Positions 35,139-52,800 of a stretch of DNA of 64,000 nucleotides are shown piece by piece. The position numbers were made by a program, and so were the translations under genes. Source of the stretch: Beroe ovata. Lineage: Eukaryota > Ctenophora > Nuda > Beroida > Beroidae. The notes beneath the pieces are model-generated. The model saw only the letters and a list, made by a program, of their open reading frames with translations, did not search any database and was not told where the DNA came from. Position 1 is the first letter of the stretch; every line of letters starts with the position of its first letter. The stretch spans positions 457,907 to 521,906 of the forward strand of contig CAMPET010000002.1 of assembly GCA_946803715.1 (NCBI GenBank). Direction: 5' to 3'.

Positions 35139-36400
35139 ATTATGAATGGTGTAGGTAGCAAACACAGTCCCATATTTGCTGCACACCACACGCGATATTG
35201 TCATGATCACTTTCAGTTTCTAAATTCTCAATATTTGACCTCGCTATTTCTCTTGTCTCTGTCGCGAGAAAATTCTATTTTGCACGCGTGAACGAGGAGC
35301 CCTGGTTTCGCACGAAGCAGGGCCTAGCGTAACCAGCCAAGCATTGCCGGATGTTATCTGTCCACTGATCATGCTTCTCGCGCGCGCGCCTTCATCGATG
35401 AAGGCGCGCGCAAGAAACAGTGGACAGATAACATCCGGCAAGCCAAGCAAACTCGGCGAGCGCAAGCGAAAATGAAAAATAATTTTTGATTTTGCATGCG
35501 CAAAAAATTTTGTCAACAAAAATTTGGCGATAATCAAATTTGATGATAGTTGAATTGGCTTTGTCGATCGATGATACTGATAGACCCTGTCGAGAATTTC
35601 ATTTTTCGCGCGCGCGGCTCAAACTTATTCTCAGACGCGGCTTGCATCAGCGGTCTAGCATCGGCCATCGCCAGACAAAATTGGCTTTGCTAAGCTCAAA
35701 GCCCTCGCTGCGCAGGCGGGATTTTACCTCTGGCGGTATAATTGAAATTGCCTGGCGATGCTAGGCCCAGCTGAGAATAATTTGCGGCGCACGCGCAATG
35801 AAATTCTCGACAAGGACATTGGATTTGGACATGGGCTATCATCGACNATTATGAATGGTGTAGGTAGCAAACACAGTCCCATATTTGCTGCACACCACAC
35901 GCGATATTGTCACTTTCAGTTTCTAAATTCTTATCTGACTTCGCTATTTCTCTGTCGCGAGAAAATTTTACTTTGCACGCGTGAACGAGGAGCCCTGGTT
36001 TCGCGCGCAGCAGGGCAGCTAGCATAATCACCAGCCAAGCATTGCCGGATGTTATCTGTCCACTGTTGTCTGGCGATGCTAGACCGCTGAATGCTGATGC
36101 AAGCCGAGAATAAGTTTGCGCCGCGCGCGCGCAAAACGAAATTCTCGACAGGGTCTATCATCGATCGACGAGTCCACTGCTTCTTGATGATAGTTTAATT
36201 GGCTTTGCTAAGCAAAGCCCTCGCTGCGCAGGCGGGATATTACCTCTGGCGGTATGATTGAAATTGCCTGGCGATGCTAGGCCCAGCTAACGCGACGTCG
36301 CGACGCTAGGCCCAGCTGAGAGTGAGAATAATTTGCGGCGCACGGTACGCGCAATGAAATTGATCTCGACAAGGACATTGGACATGGGCTATCATCGACA
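35139..36400. repeat. head-to-tail duplicated repeat block with a single N at the seam
   Basis: Copy 1 occupies about 35139-35846 and copy 2 about 35848-36400. Both begin TTATGAATGGTGTAGGTAGC, pass through CGTGAACGAGGAGCCCTGG and GCCGGATGTTATCTGTCCA, and end GACATGGGCTATCATCGAC. The only N in the area is at 35847, exactly between them. The copies differ by indels and substitutions at the level of alleles or recent duplicates. Confidence 0.8.
35346..35439. repeat. foldback palindrome, 22-bp perfect outer arms
   Basis: Arms 35346-35367 and 35418-35439 are exact reverse complements. Inside them CGCGCGCCTTCATCGATGAAGGCGCGCG is a second palindrome, so almost the full 94 bases pair. It is present only in copy 1 of the duplicated block, so it may be an insertion or an assembly fold. 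Confidence 0.85.
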
Positions 36401-36465
36401 GCCAAAATTGATATAATAATAAATAAAGTAACACTATGCTGTACTCGCAGTCGCATTAGCCGGGC

Positions 36466-36554
36466 TACCATTTAGTTGAACAATTTACGGCTAAAATTTA
36501 GGGCTAAAATTTAGGGCTAATAGCCCTAGCCGTAAATTGTTCAACTAAATGGTA
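36466..36554. repeat. foldback element with 27-bp perfect arms
   Basis: Arms 36466-36492 and 36528-36554 (beginning TACCATTTAGTTGAAC) are exact reverse complements. The loop has AGGGCTAAAATTT twice. MITE-like; no target duplication beyond a few bases is evident. Confidence 0.9.
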
Positions 36555-36618
36555 ACAAAATATTTAACATTCAATTTTAGAAAATGTGTAAAAAAACTCT
36601 TTGACATCAAATACAATA

Positions 36619-36905
36619 ATTGGGCATAAGTCCGTTCGCCACTTTGGCCAGGCGCCGGTCTTATGCAGCCAGGTCTAACGCCAGTCTAGTGCCGATCTAA
36701 TTCTAACGCCGGTCTAATGCAGGTTTGGCGCCGGTCTTGTGCTGGTTTGGCGCCGGTCTAATGCCGGTCTAACGCTGTCAGACCGGCGTTAGACCGGCGC
36801 CAAACCTGCATTAGACCGGCATTAGACTGGCACTAGACCGGCGTAAGACCTGCATAAGACCGGTGCCTGGCCAAAATGGCAACCGGACTTATGCCCCAAT
36901 GATTT
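36619..36905. repeat. about 285-bp foldback MITE with internal CCGGTCTAA repeats
   Basis: The left end TTGGGCATAAGTCCG is mirrored by CGGACTTATGCCCCAA at the right. Between them each arm is a run of degenerate GCCGGTCTAATGC units, and the arms meet near 36778 (CGCTGTCAGACC). The arms pair almost throughout with a few mismatches. No open frame. Confidence 0.9.
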
Positions 36906-37156
36906 AATCTCAATCATTATCGCATTGCATCAATTAAATTGTTAAAAGTGTATTCGTTTGAAATTAATCGCTGTAGATTGTGTTTAATTGTCAACTTCAA
37001 GTCAAGTTACCATATAGCATATCAATATCAATTTCAAACATGGTCCAATGTGATTGTGAATGACTTCATTGAAAATGGCCGGCTATTACAAATCCAATGT
37101 TTCATTGGTTCAGGTTTCTTCGATCTTTATATAAGACTTTTAACTGATGGCAGTGA

Positions 37157-38128
37157 CTATGGATAATGAGGGAATGGGAAATCAGGCTCTGTGAAATTGG
37201 AGTAATTCCCCATCAAAAAGTCTGCTTGATAAAGCTTATAAAATTGCTCGATAATATCCTTGTCAATGTTAGAGAGCCATTCCCTTGCCAGGCGTGTTGT
37301 CTCTTCATCCCTCGGGTCAGTTGCAAGTTGATCATAGGACCCTCTAATATTGAGTTCGTGGCCTATTATCTCTGAAACCTCGCTCCTCATTACGGCTGAA
37401 TACTCTAACGGAACAACGGCACTATACACAGCACCGGGCATGCACATCATGGCATATTGTGGCTTAAAGTGGCGATCCACTACGCCTCTTTTTAGGACTA
37501 TAAACTTGATGAACTCCTCAAATGTAGGGTACAGATATCTGAGCTTTCGCTTGTCTGTAACGCCACGTATCTGCGACACTATTGACTCTCCGATGATCTT
37601 ATACGGCGGATTATTTGCAGAAGGTGATACCTTATTCCGATAGCCGGATACTAATCTTGTCCACGGATTCCTTATAACGACCAAACTGAATGCATCCCGC
37701 ATTCTCGTCTCGGCCGGGGTCTCCAGGAAGTTGTCAATCGTGAAGTTCTTCTTGATGAAATGTATCTCATAATTAGCATCTTCTTCAATGAATCCCTCTG
37801 CCACGAGCAAAGCATTCAACCAGTGAGTGGAACCAGTTTTCGGTAACCCAGTGAATATGACATTAAGTCTGGGAAAGTAATAAGTCAGCACAATGACAGT
37901 TGACCACGCCCATCTATTGGGTGGGTGATAGGAGTATCCCAGGAGTTTCAATGTTTTCAGATACTGGGATCTGAGCCATTGCTGTGGGGGTGCGACAGTG
38001 TGCACAGCCCTGTTTCTTAGTGTCAAGGGGGTGATAGCGGCTGTGTGCTGGCTGTAAAGCAAGTGGATGTAAAGATAGATCACTGTAATGAGGCAGGCAA
38101 TGACTAACAGAAGTTTTCTAGACAGCAT
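37157..38128 (-). CDS. Golgi carbohydrate sulfotransferase (CHST8-14/HNK-1ST family)
   Basis: Single exon of 323 residues. ATG at 38128 gives a type II signal anchor (about residues 5-25, KLLLVIACLITVIYLYIHLL) after a short basic cytoplasmic end. The PAPS 5'-phosphosulfate loop is GLPKTGSTHW (about 94-103), and the 3'-phosphate site is VVIRNPWTRLVSGYRNK (about 150-166). Also typical are YPTFEEFIKFIV, DRHFKPQYAMMCMPG and a C-terminal FYKLYQADFLMGNY. It transfers sulfate from PAPS to a sugar of a glycoprotein or glycosaminoglycan in the Golgi lumen; the acceptor cannot be read from the sequence. Potential N-glycosylation sites NFT and NYS/NFT fit a lumenal catalytic domain. The exact family member is not assignable. 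Confidence 0.92.
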   Translation of the reverse strand: MLSRKLLLVIACLITVIYLYIHLLYSQHTAAITPLTLRNRAVHTVAPPQQWLRSQYLKTLKLLGYSYHPPNRWAWSTVIVLTYYFPRLNVIFTGLPKTGSTHWLNALLVAEGFIEEDANYEIHFIKKNFTIDNFLETPAETRMRDAFSLVVIRNPWTRLVSGYRNKVSPSANNPPYKIIGESIVSQIRGVTDKRKLRYLYPTFEEFIKFIVLKRGVVDRHFKPQYAMMCMPGAVYSAVVPLEYSAVMRSEVSEIIGHELNIRGSYDQLATDPRDEETTRLAREWLSNIDKDIIEQFYKLYQADFLMGNYSNFTEPDFPFPHYP

Positions 38129-38813
38129 GGTTACCGAGTAATTCAGCAAGCTACAGATTGGTTGGGGAATGAAGGATCTGGATCTGAAATATGGACTCTT
38201 GTGTCTGTATTAGAGAGCTGCACTATCCTAGAATGAATACAAGTCATCCATACACAGTTGACAGTACAGATCTACAGGTGTATCTCAGAAGGCAAACACT
38301 GAGAAAGGGCGGGGTACACGAGTCAATCCGTGTACAATAGACTGAGAAGTTTCATGGACCTCATGGGATGCTGTGAACAATCGTTATAAATATAACCATC
38401 TCGTGACTCTTACTCCTGAGTCATGGCTGTAGAGTTGCGCACTCTAAAAACTTGAAGCACAGCGATATAGAGTCATGGACCGAAGCGATTTAACTGTTTT
38501 AAGTTGGTTCAATAGCTGAACCATCAACTTATTTTTCTCCATCCTCTCAACGTTAAATAGTCCTCAGTCTCCAAAGAGCATTTATTTTACTCGGAAACGG
38601 CGATGAATCAACATCTGCTGCCAAAGCTCGTTTCGTGTGAGTACAGTACCATAACCTATTTCATGTTGGTTGTTCAAGTGCAGAGAATGTGTATTGTGTG
38701 TGTGTGTACCGATGTGTGTGTGTGTACCGATGTGTGTGTGCGTGTGTCTTTGTTTGGGTGAGTGTGGATCTGTGCCCTGTTGGGATCATTGGGTAGAAGG
38801 GAGGTTGAAAATG
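38129..38813. other. intergenic, with a small GT microsatellite
   Basis: Lies between the sulfotransferase start and the MCM9 stop. GTGTGTGTGTACCGAT is repeated at about 38695-38745. No other feature is seen. Confidence 0.6.
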
Positions 38814-43407
<4,594 letters not shown>

Positions 43408-43868
43408 GTGACAAATAATTTCATCCTTGAGTCATAAACAATACCTGTTTCAAATTTGGTTTATTTTAATCTAGGACCGTTAATGAGTTAAATCATTGTA
43501 GCCTAAACATGTAAAGGTACTATCTATCACCACTTACAATGCAAGGAGAGGCATTGCTTACAACAATCAACTTCATAAAACTTTATCTAACAAAACAGCA
43601 ATCATGTCAAAGATTCATGGGTAAGATTTAACTCATGTAACAGCAGAATATGCAAATTATAAACACCGCAACGCAGCAATATCGAAAGGTGCTGGCGATG
43701 CAAAAGCTAAAGGCTACGAAATGAGAAATCGATATCCAAAGAATACATAGGTTCACTAAAACGGAACACAGTTTGTAAACCCAAACGTGTAACTGTCAAT
43801 TGTATCAACTTTTAATAAAAGGATAGAATCGAAAAACACTCATTTTCAATAACATGAACAAGCAGTTA
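43408..43868. other. intergenic between MCM9 and the RNF213-like gene
   Basis: AT-rich, 460 bases, containing the MCM9 promoter and the 3'UTR of the next minus-strand gene. AATAAA-type strings occur near 43810 on the minus strand side. No gene. Confidence 0.6.
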
Positions 43869-46800
43869 TCATGAACGGTCAAATTCAATTAGACTGGTCA
43901 ACAAACTATTGATATCGTCTATTTCACAAACTGGATCAATTGCACTGAGATCAGTTGAGTCCCTCCCCTTGAATCTGTCCAAGTAGCAGTCCAGTGCCTC
44001 GATCAACTGCCAGCCTGACAAATTCTCAGGTTTCTCGAAGGGAGCAATGAACAGAGTGACAAATTCTGCAATCAAACATGACACCTCTTCTACAGCCCCT
44101 CCCACAATGCTGAAACTACGGGATCGATTGTAGATTTCACACTCAAAGAAGCTCCCGAGGAACTGTGGACATTCCTCACCCAATTCAGCGGGACTTATCG
44201 CTGATCTACGATATATCTCCACATTCACATGACGATACAGTTCGAATAACTTGCTCCGATCATTGATCAACATGTCCAGGTTAGGGTATCGAGAAGTTAG
44301 CGACTTGAGCAGGGATGTAAATTCAATAGACAGTTCCTTCTGCTCGCTTTTACTCACAATAACGGCAGTCAAAATCCTGTGAAGTTTGATAATATCGGAC
44401 CCTGAAACCTGACTTACAAGCTGCTTCTCGAACGTTTGTAAAACATCGTGACTGGTACTAGAATGGAATTTCACGAAACTATCCAAATCACGGCTCGAGT
44501 ACAAAGTTCTAATCCTCATGTCCTCCAAAACCGCTGCTCTCTCAGTGGGAAGCTTGCGGAGGGGAGAGAGACAGATTGTCTCCACTAAACTGTCCACGTG
44601 TCTGCTATCATCACACTCCAGACAGACAGTTAGTCTGTGTAATGTCTCCGGATCAAATACTCGTAGCGGGGTTACTATGGGTGACTCACGTGTCGAGTCG
44701 GGGAGTATACTGTTATGCAGTTTGGAGAGGAATCTGATCATGTTCAGAGTGGTAGCCCCCGTGTCGGCTGACGCTGTGGTGGGGATCACATCACGCAGCA
44801 CAACGTGCTCCAGGGGGATCAGATCACGGGCCGGGTATATCAGATCACTCCTGCTCCACACAGAATCAACCTGACACCAGATCTCGTGCCAAGGGGTAAT
44901 GTCCAGCCCCAGGGAGGAGGGGGTAGCTGTCAGAGAGGATGTATCCAGAATGAAGTTGTATTGATCCTTCAGACGGGCAGTGAGGTCGAGTAAGTAAGGA
45001 AGATGGGAAATCAGCGGAACCATGTCGCTGACTTCTTGGAGTTTCCTGAAACAATGAGAAAATTAAGACCTCATTTGAAATTATAACAGAGTTCCAAGGA
45101 AATTAGAAAGTCAGTCCTAACTTTTCATTTCAAATCATATATCATTCAAAGTTAGCAGTCAAAATCAGGGAATTCAACACGTCTTACTGATTCACACCAC
45201 CGCTATATGACGTCATAACATCACCTGACAACTTCCCGTACATGATCCTACATCATAAGTTTAGCAGCTGTTTATTAACAAGTGTGTGAGTGGAATAGTC
45301 AAATTAATCAAATTATGCCAACTAGTATATTCTACACATGATTCAGGGTGCACTACACTCCCCTACGTTTCACAGTTGTTTGATGCAACGTCCACTGTTG
45401 TACAATTACCCAGGGTGCACATGCATAACCAAGTATCTACAATAACTGTACCACCATGAGCAACTGTTTGTTGTAGTAATCTACCCCCGGTAATGTACAT
45501 CATATAGAGGTGTCAGGTGCACTAGTTTATTAGCCAATGTATCACCAAATTACCTTCCTGTTGTTATTGACCGAAATGCGATGAAATATTAATACGAATC
45601 TCGCCTCTAATTTGTCCCTTGATCCTCATACTCCAGAGCCGCATGCTCGTTAATTGCAGTGCTAAAACAACTAGGTATCCATGATTATCCAATTCCTCTC
45701 CAGATGACCTCGTGTTTCTCATGTTCGTGACTCTTCCTTCAACACTGGCTCTACTTATATTTACCTGAACCATTTTTGGTTGTTCACTCTATAGTTCACT
45801 CTATACTAGACGTTTGGTATCAGATCCACGAAAGATGATTTTGAAATTGAAAACGTGAGATGAGTAGATCGGGCAGCCAGTAAAAGGGTGGATTACATCA
45901 CATTCAACTTCGTAATACATTTCTCAAACAATCTTTGCCGTCTGAATTTTGTGGTGCTCGAATGGCTCTTGACTTCAATTTTCAATTCTGGCTCCTCCGA
46001 TTTGTCGGTAAAAAAGCATGAATTCGTAATTCATGGAACGTACAGCCAGCTGCAGTAGAGTACAAGACACATATTCAACATTAAATGTCTATGAGGTTTC
46101 GGGTAGTTTCATGAACCTTAATTCCATCATTCACGGAAACTTTGACAAGAATCTCAGGGAGCACACGAACATTATATATGATCACATTTCTTGACTTTCG
46201 ACCTTGTGTTATTGTCTCCGTTTGTACTACTTTTTCCTCGCTGCATTACAGGATGTTAATATTCTGGCGGATAGTACACGAAACGGACCTCGAGTTCTTC
46301 AAACAGGACCCGACCTCGCAGCTAGGGAACCCCCTGAACTTCACAGGGAGCCACGGCAGGATCACCCTAAGCCAGACAGACAGACTTGTTAACTATCTTG
46401 TAGGATGCTTCTTCATTCTTCCCTTCCTGTCCTCTACTATCCTTAACCCACTGCTCTTCTGGTATTTCAATAAGAAGAAGTCGCATGTTAACACACTCTT
46501 TAAGGTTTGGAAACCTCTAGTACCAAATAGAATAGAACAAGTCATATGACTATCGCCAATTTTGGGCATTTTGCCATGAAAATAATCATGAAAATAACGA
46601 TGCAAGAGTCGATCATGCTTATTTGAACCATGATAGGATATCCTCTCAGATTCTGGCGGCATCTGATTTCCTCGCCGCCCTAGTCACTCCTCTAACCTAC
46701 ACTGTTATCATGTTGGACAGCAAAATCTACGCCAGTTCATATTTCGTGCTCCGGCAAGTCAGACCTTGGTGCTGCGTAATTGGATGCATCTCACAGGTTC

Positions 46801-49800
46801 GGAACTTAGACTAATTAATTAATTTCGCTTTCGGACACCAATCAACTTATTGGATAGCTTCTTTAAAACTCTTACATTTACCAGTCTATAGTTTGAATTG
46901 TAAAATCCCCACAAAGGGCTCATTTCAGGTAACAACATGTCTGATAGCCGTGACTCGGATGTTGCAGATTGTCACCCCCTTCATATACATCCATCATCAC
47001 GCTGTCCTGACATACTTCGGTCTATATGTCATCTACATGATCGTTAACAACGGTACCTACTACGTCACACTGGAATTCTATCCACACCTCAAACGGCTCC
47101 AAAAATTCGGACTGAACCTGTGCATATGGTCCAACTTCGTCCACTGTCTGGTCGGGATCCTAGCCTCAACCACTACTATGATATTCCTACTGTACAAGCG
47201 TAGTCGCCCGGGTGGAGTCAAGGTCCCGTTAAAGAGGAATTGGAGGATTTGTGTCACAATCTTCATCATGAACATTCCATATGTCGTGACTGTCGTAACT
47301 GTCCTCATAGTGAAATTCTTGCTGCCCGAACAAGTTAGTTTCCGAGAGATTTTGTTCGCGTGGCTCCCGTTTTGTACATCAGGGTTCAATCCTCTCATTA
47401 TATTGTGTAGGATGAGGAGTGTACGCGCGGCACTCAAAGTTCAGGTCCTGCGACTGATGGGCCGCGAGGTGGAATCAGTTGATTTGTCGTGGAAGGGAAA
47501 GAGCCCCATTTTTCCACGGGCAAAGTACGGTGCACCGTCACCGAGTCCGATAATAAAGCGAGAACTGAAGTTACAAACTGCGATGTGATGGCGTTTCCAG
47601 TCATCTTGAGAAGGCCGCAAGGCGAATCATAATGAATTCTACTTGACATGAGTTACTTTTCTAAAATAATTCCTATTTGCATCACAACATACCTGATAAA
47701 TGGATGCTGAGTTGGTAACTGTCTTTTCTTTACTTTTATCACCCAATAGCAAGGATGATCGATTGATTCTATTCTCCTATCTTCATCCATGGTTTCTGGA
47801 ATTATGTTGGTTTCAGTGAAATATCCACAGCATAGTCTGACACTCGGTGTCTTCTTCATGGTAAAGTAGTTTGTAGTTTGCGACGTTATCTCACCTGATG
47901 AATCAGTAGATTCAGAGAATTCCTGACCGTCGTGTTTCAGCAACTCTCCGTATCCAGGAACGCAGGATGTCTTCACTTCATCCACTATCTTATCAAATTC
48001 CGATTCCCATTTCTTCCGCTCACTCTTCAATTCCTCGTTTCTGTTACTTATCAGAATGTCGAGTGGTTCCAATGAATCCTGCACCACCTCCACCGTATAC
48101 GATATAGTTGATGTGTCTGCAGCGCACATACGAGTGATCACATCAAACAGGAAGGCAGTGGTTTCATCGACAGTGATGTCCAGTAGCTTGGATATACTCG
48201 TGAAATCAGACACCAGTCTGTTGCTTGTCTCAGGCAGGAGGTGATGTGATCTGACTGTCAGGATGAGATGAGAGATGTACCAGATGACAGTAGTACTCAG
48301 TTGTGACAGTGATCTCACACTTGTTTTGCCGGGTGTACCACTTGCTGGTTTCAGAGTGTAACCTGGAGCAGGGGAAATCTTACTTCTCGAGTAAGTCTCA
48401 GCGACAGTTAAATGTTCACCGATCTTGACAGCCATTTGGCGAGGACTTGTCATTTGTTTACTGAATTCTACACACTTACATATGTATTCGGTCGTGCACT
48501 AAGTGCTATACATCGCGAAAAGTGCGCCGCGCGCTACACGAAGTACCATGCAATGACAATGCGTCATGTGGATTGTACTGTTGACAAAATTTGCGTTAAA
48601 AACCGAACACACATAACCATACCCGTTTCTAACATTTTCTTCGAATTCTTGTTTAATTTCCTGTTGTGTCTAACCGGAATATGACCATGTCCACCTGCAG
48701 TTATGATAAAGATCAGAATTGACACACGTGACCATCACAATTTCACGATATCATAGCTTCACACGCATGACGCATTTCTAAAATAGACGAACAATGGTGT
48801 TTAAGGTTTACCTATTAAACTCTTGCATGCCGGACACGTAGATCGCTGCAAGGGGTCGCCACAGTTGTTTATTGTGTACACGTGTCCATTTGGGCACTGA
48901 TAAAACTCGTACGCTTTCTCAACTCCTGTTTAATGAAGCCGATATTTAACAATATAAATCATGTGATAAATGCTATAGGCTTTCCGATATCGACAGAATG
49001 TAAACATGTTTGTCCAGGTTCCGTGTATTTCACCTTCAAATTTCTCCGAAGGTTTGACAGTATTCATCATCTCGTAAATGTCATCGTGAGGCATGCCCAT
49101 CCAATACATAGTACTGATATCGGGGGCAGTCAGGAGGCGATGGAAATACTGCTGGAAAGCATTACCATCAGACGACACATTCCCAGCTAGGTACACTGCT
49201 ACTTTAGCATGCGAATTGTATCTGAGGATGGCGAGTATGACAACGATATACATGGATTCCATTATAAGTGTTGAGGAAACCGAATATTTGGCTTATTTGG
49301 GGGTTAAACCATAAGGCCGACCTGTACTTAGGAGAGATAGTGGTTTCAATAACTGGTGTCAAATGCACTGGCGTCAGGTTCTTCAGACAGCCACAACCTG
49401 GCGTCATTTCAAAGTGAGATCTGTTAACAGTTTTCAACTTCTTTTCGTAATCCACAACTGCTGCAACACCAAGACTGATCGTTTCTTGTAGACTGATAGA
49501 TGAATATTGGGATAAAGAGTGAAGACCATTGTACCAATACATTTCTGAAAAACCGGGTAACATTTCGCTTAAACATCCAGTTTGATGATAGATTACTCTA
49601 TAATTATATACCTGGTATTCTTGCCAATTCCATCCCTCCCACCCTCACAAAGTGTACAAATAGGAAGCACTTTTGCCCTCAGCTCAGTGTATCCTGGTAG
49701 TACAGTAGAACAGACCCTGTCTACTGCTGTATCCAGCTAGATTAGGCGAAGTTAATCAGTTGAAAACGGATTTATTATACACAAAGGGGTAATCACACAA

Positions 49801-52800
49801 TTGTTCTGAATCGCTATTTTGATTGTCTATAGACACTCACATCAGAGTGATTTGCAAGATGTGGGAGAGTTATACTCATCATAGCTTTACAGCAGTCAAC
49901 ACCGCCTTCCTCCAATATTAGTCTCAGCACAAAGCTAGCAATAGTACCATGCTCACGAGTCAATGTTGAGAATACGCCTGTCGATAATGTAGCTGTTAGA
50001 CACCGTGTCGTGGTGGGGCGACACATACATCCTTGGATTTGGTGTGTTATTTGATAGCATAAAATGGACGCAGTGTCAAGAATCAATTGTTGAGGTGACA
50101 CTTACTAAATATATGAGATTCACCCTTTTCACCAAAGTATTTTCCAAGCAAATCCTCTGATTCCAAACTTGGGTCTCTCTTGATGTGTAGCTCCTACATG
50201 ACAGCAGTTGTCATAATTGAACTGATCATAATTCATCGTAAACCAAGACAGTAGCGAGAAACCGCCAGAGTAACTCACGACTAATTGAGCCACACACTTC
50301 TCAACTGCACACCTCAGGAACACTATCTCATGTAGTGGGAGGGTAGCCTTTCTGTCCAGAATAGGAGTGTCTTGATCTGTGATCCATTTCTGAAATGAAT
50401 CAGAATAGTGAATACTATCTGAGATTCAGTTTATCTTGATCTATCTTCAATGAAGATTATCCATCATATATTGGCCATTGGGTATTGACACCATGCCACA
50501 TAGTTTAGCATTGAGGGTTCAGTATGTATACATAACTGCCCGAAAATTTCATACTTATACTGGTGACATCCCTAGCTCAATTCTTATCAAACACATTAGA
50601 TAGAGATATGCGAAATACTCACAATAGTCATGATAACATTTACCTTGCATACAAGTACAAGAGCAGATAGGTGAACAGTGTTCGTATACTGCCTGTTTCG
50701 CATTGCCTTGCTGTAAAGATAGTCCAGACTCTCCACACCGTAGCATCTGGTGATAAGTTATATGAGAGTATGAAGTTAAATAGAACACTTTGAAACTGAA
50801 GGTAATGTAATGGCAAATTCAAATCTAAGTAATTCAATTACACTATTGAAGTAAATCAAGTATAGAGGTAATAACTGACTTAGCGACGTTTTGCAGAAGC
50901 AACTCTGATAGCTGTACCGATAAGACTAGGGGCACCACTTCAGCAATTAATGTCAACAGTGTGTCCCGGTGACAGCTGGTGTCAAGACGTTTTTCTTGAC
51001 ACCACTCTTGCATCACAAGCATGAGGTAGTGAGCGAGGAGTTCAGGGTGGTGGGTGGTGTCACTTACAACCCATGATGTGAAGAGAGAGTAGTTACACGG
51101 CTCTCCACTCAGCAACACATGACACACCTGAAATAGGGACATGAATCTTGGCGGCCCCAGGAACAGTGTGCTGGGAATCTACTAATTTACAAATCTATGA
51201 AAGTACACGAAATTAACTTAGAAATTCACAGAAATTGGTAAAATTTGACGATAGTCCATGGTTATTATATGTTACCCCTACAGTCTACCAGAGTGATACC
51301 AACCTTGAGGAACTGTTTGAGATCAGCATCACGTACCCCACACCAAACACTGCTCAGCTCACAGAACCACAGCAAGCACTTGATCATTTTGCACGTGTAC
51401 AATCCCATGTCTGTACACGTGTCATGAGAGCGTGGAGCGAGTGGGGAGAAGTATAGGGTAGACAGAGTAGAGTGGTGCGATGCCAGGGTGGTGAGTTCAG
51501 CTGTGAAAGAGAGGGCATTGCTCCACTTCATCTCACCACGTGTTAATACAATAGCGTTAACACGTGCTTCAATCAGGGTATCAGACAGCTTGGAGAAGGG
51601 CATCTACGCGAAGTTCCAGGTGAGATATATTATCAGAGAGGTGAAATTGCTGTAGTTCAACTTTCAGACTGAAAAGATACCACTTGCTGGAATTCAATCA
51701 CAGGAGAATTGGCATTCTTACCTGTCCGTGGTCCGTGAGTACGTTTTTCATTGTCGAAGTTGGGATCTTTACAAAATAGGGGAAAACCTCGCCGCACTCC
51801 GTATGGAGTTTCTCCAGGTTGTTGATGAGTGATTTCACACATGTTTCCTCGTATAATACTGGTCCGCAGTTGGACAGGAACCAATTTGTTACCAGAACAC
51901 CGTTCTGTGATGATACAACCATTGGAGTTACAATGAAGCACACACATGGAACTAAAGCAATGACCGTGTTATCATCATAGACCCATGATACTCACTTCTA
52001 TCGACTGGAGGTCCTTACATCCGAGTTTCTTCTTTACCCACTTCAGTATAGCACTGTACGCTGTTCCTGCTCCCTTCACCTTAGTATCATCACACGGGGC
52101 TTCAATCCTCATTATGTCTTGGTCATCTAGTTGCCGTGTCTTATCCGATACTAATTCCCCCCTTTCATCCACAGGAACAGAATCACGTGACTCTTTTTCC
52201 TCATGACCACGTGACTCGTGTGTATTACGCGTGACCACCAATCCTGGACCAATGAGACAGCCCCAAAGTTCACCCGGAACTTGTTGCCCGTTGAGTCCGG
52301 CAACTACTGATATGACAGGAGTGTTGGTGGATAGCGATCTTCTTGATATCAAGTGAGCTAGAGTGCTACGGGAACATGGTTCCAGGTCTTCATACCTAGT
52401 ACAGACTATCACACCTCGCTGAAACGATGGTGTAGATGAATTCGGTCAGAATTTTACTTTGAATAACGGTTCGTTCTAACTAGTTAGTATAGGAGAGTGA
52501 TGAATGATGAGACATGAGTTTTGGCTCCACGAACCAATTCTACCTGAAATATGTTCATTCGTTTGGCTGTCAGTATTTGCTCATTCAAACACTCGGTGTA
52601 ACACATTACGATCTCCTCTGGTGTGGCATCACTGTCTATAACCCGTGCTCTACATCCCGGCGCGTGACCGCTCCCGGCATTGCGTGAGTTCACACGCATT
52701 GTCATGGAAACGATTTGATTGATATCACTCCGATTGATAACGAGCGGAAGACCTGTTTCCACACAGATTAGAAGTGGAACAGCGAGATAAATTACCCTGT

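Larger units (their letters stand above)
34405..37156. other. repeat island between AIMP1 and the sulfotransferase
   Basis: No gene found. The stretch holds an AGATATA repeat, a SINE-family fragment, a head-to-tail duplication with a single N at its seam, and three independent foldback palindromes (listed separately). GC-rich CGCGCG islands alternate with AT-rich DNA. Confidence 0.75.

Noticed and set aside
44518-44874. 118-codon plus-strand frame
   Set aside because: Lies wholly opposite the 384-residue C-terminal exon of the RNF213-like gene.
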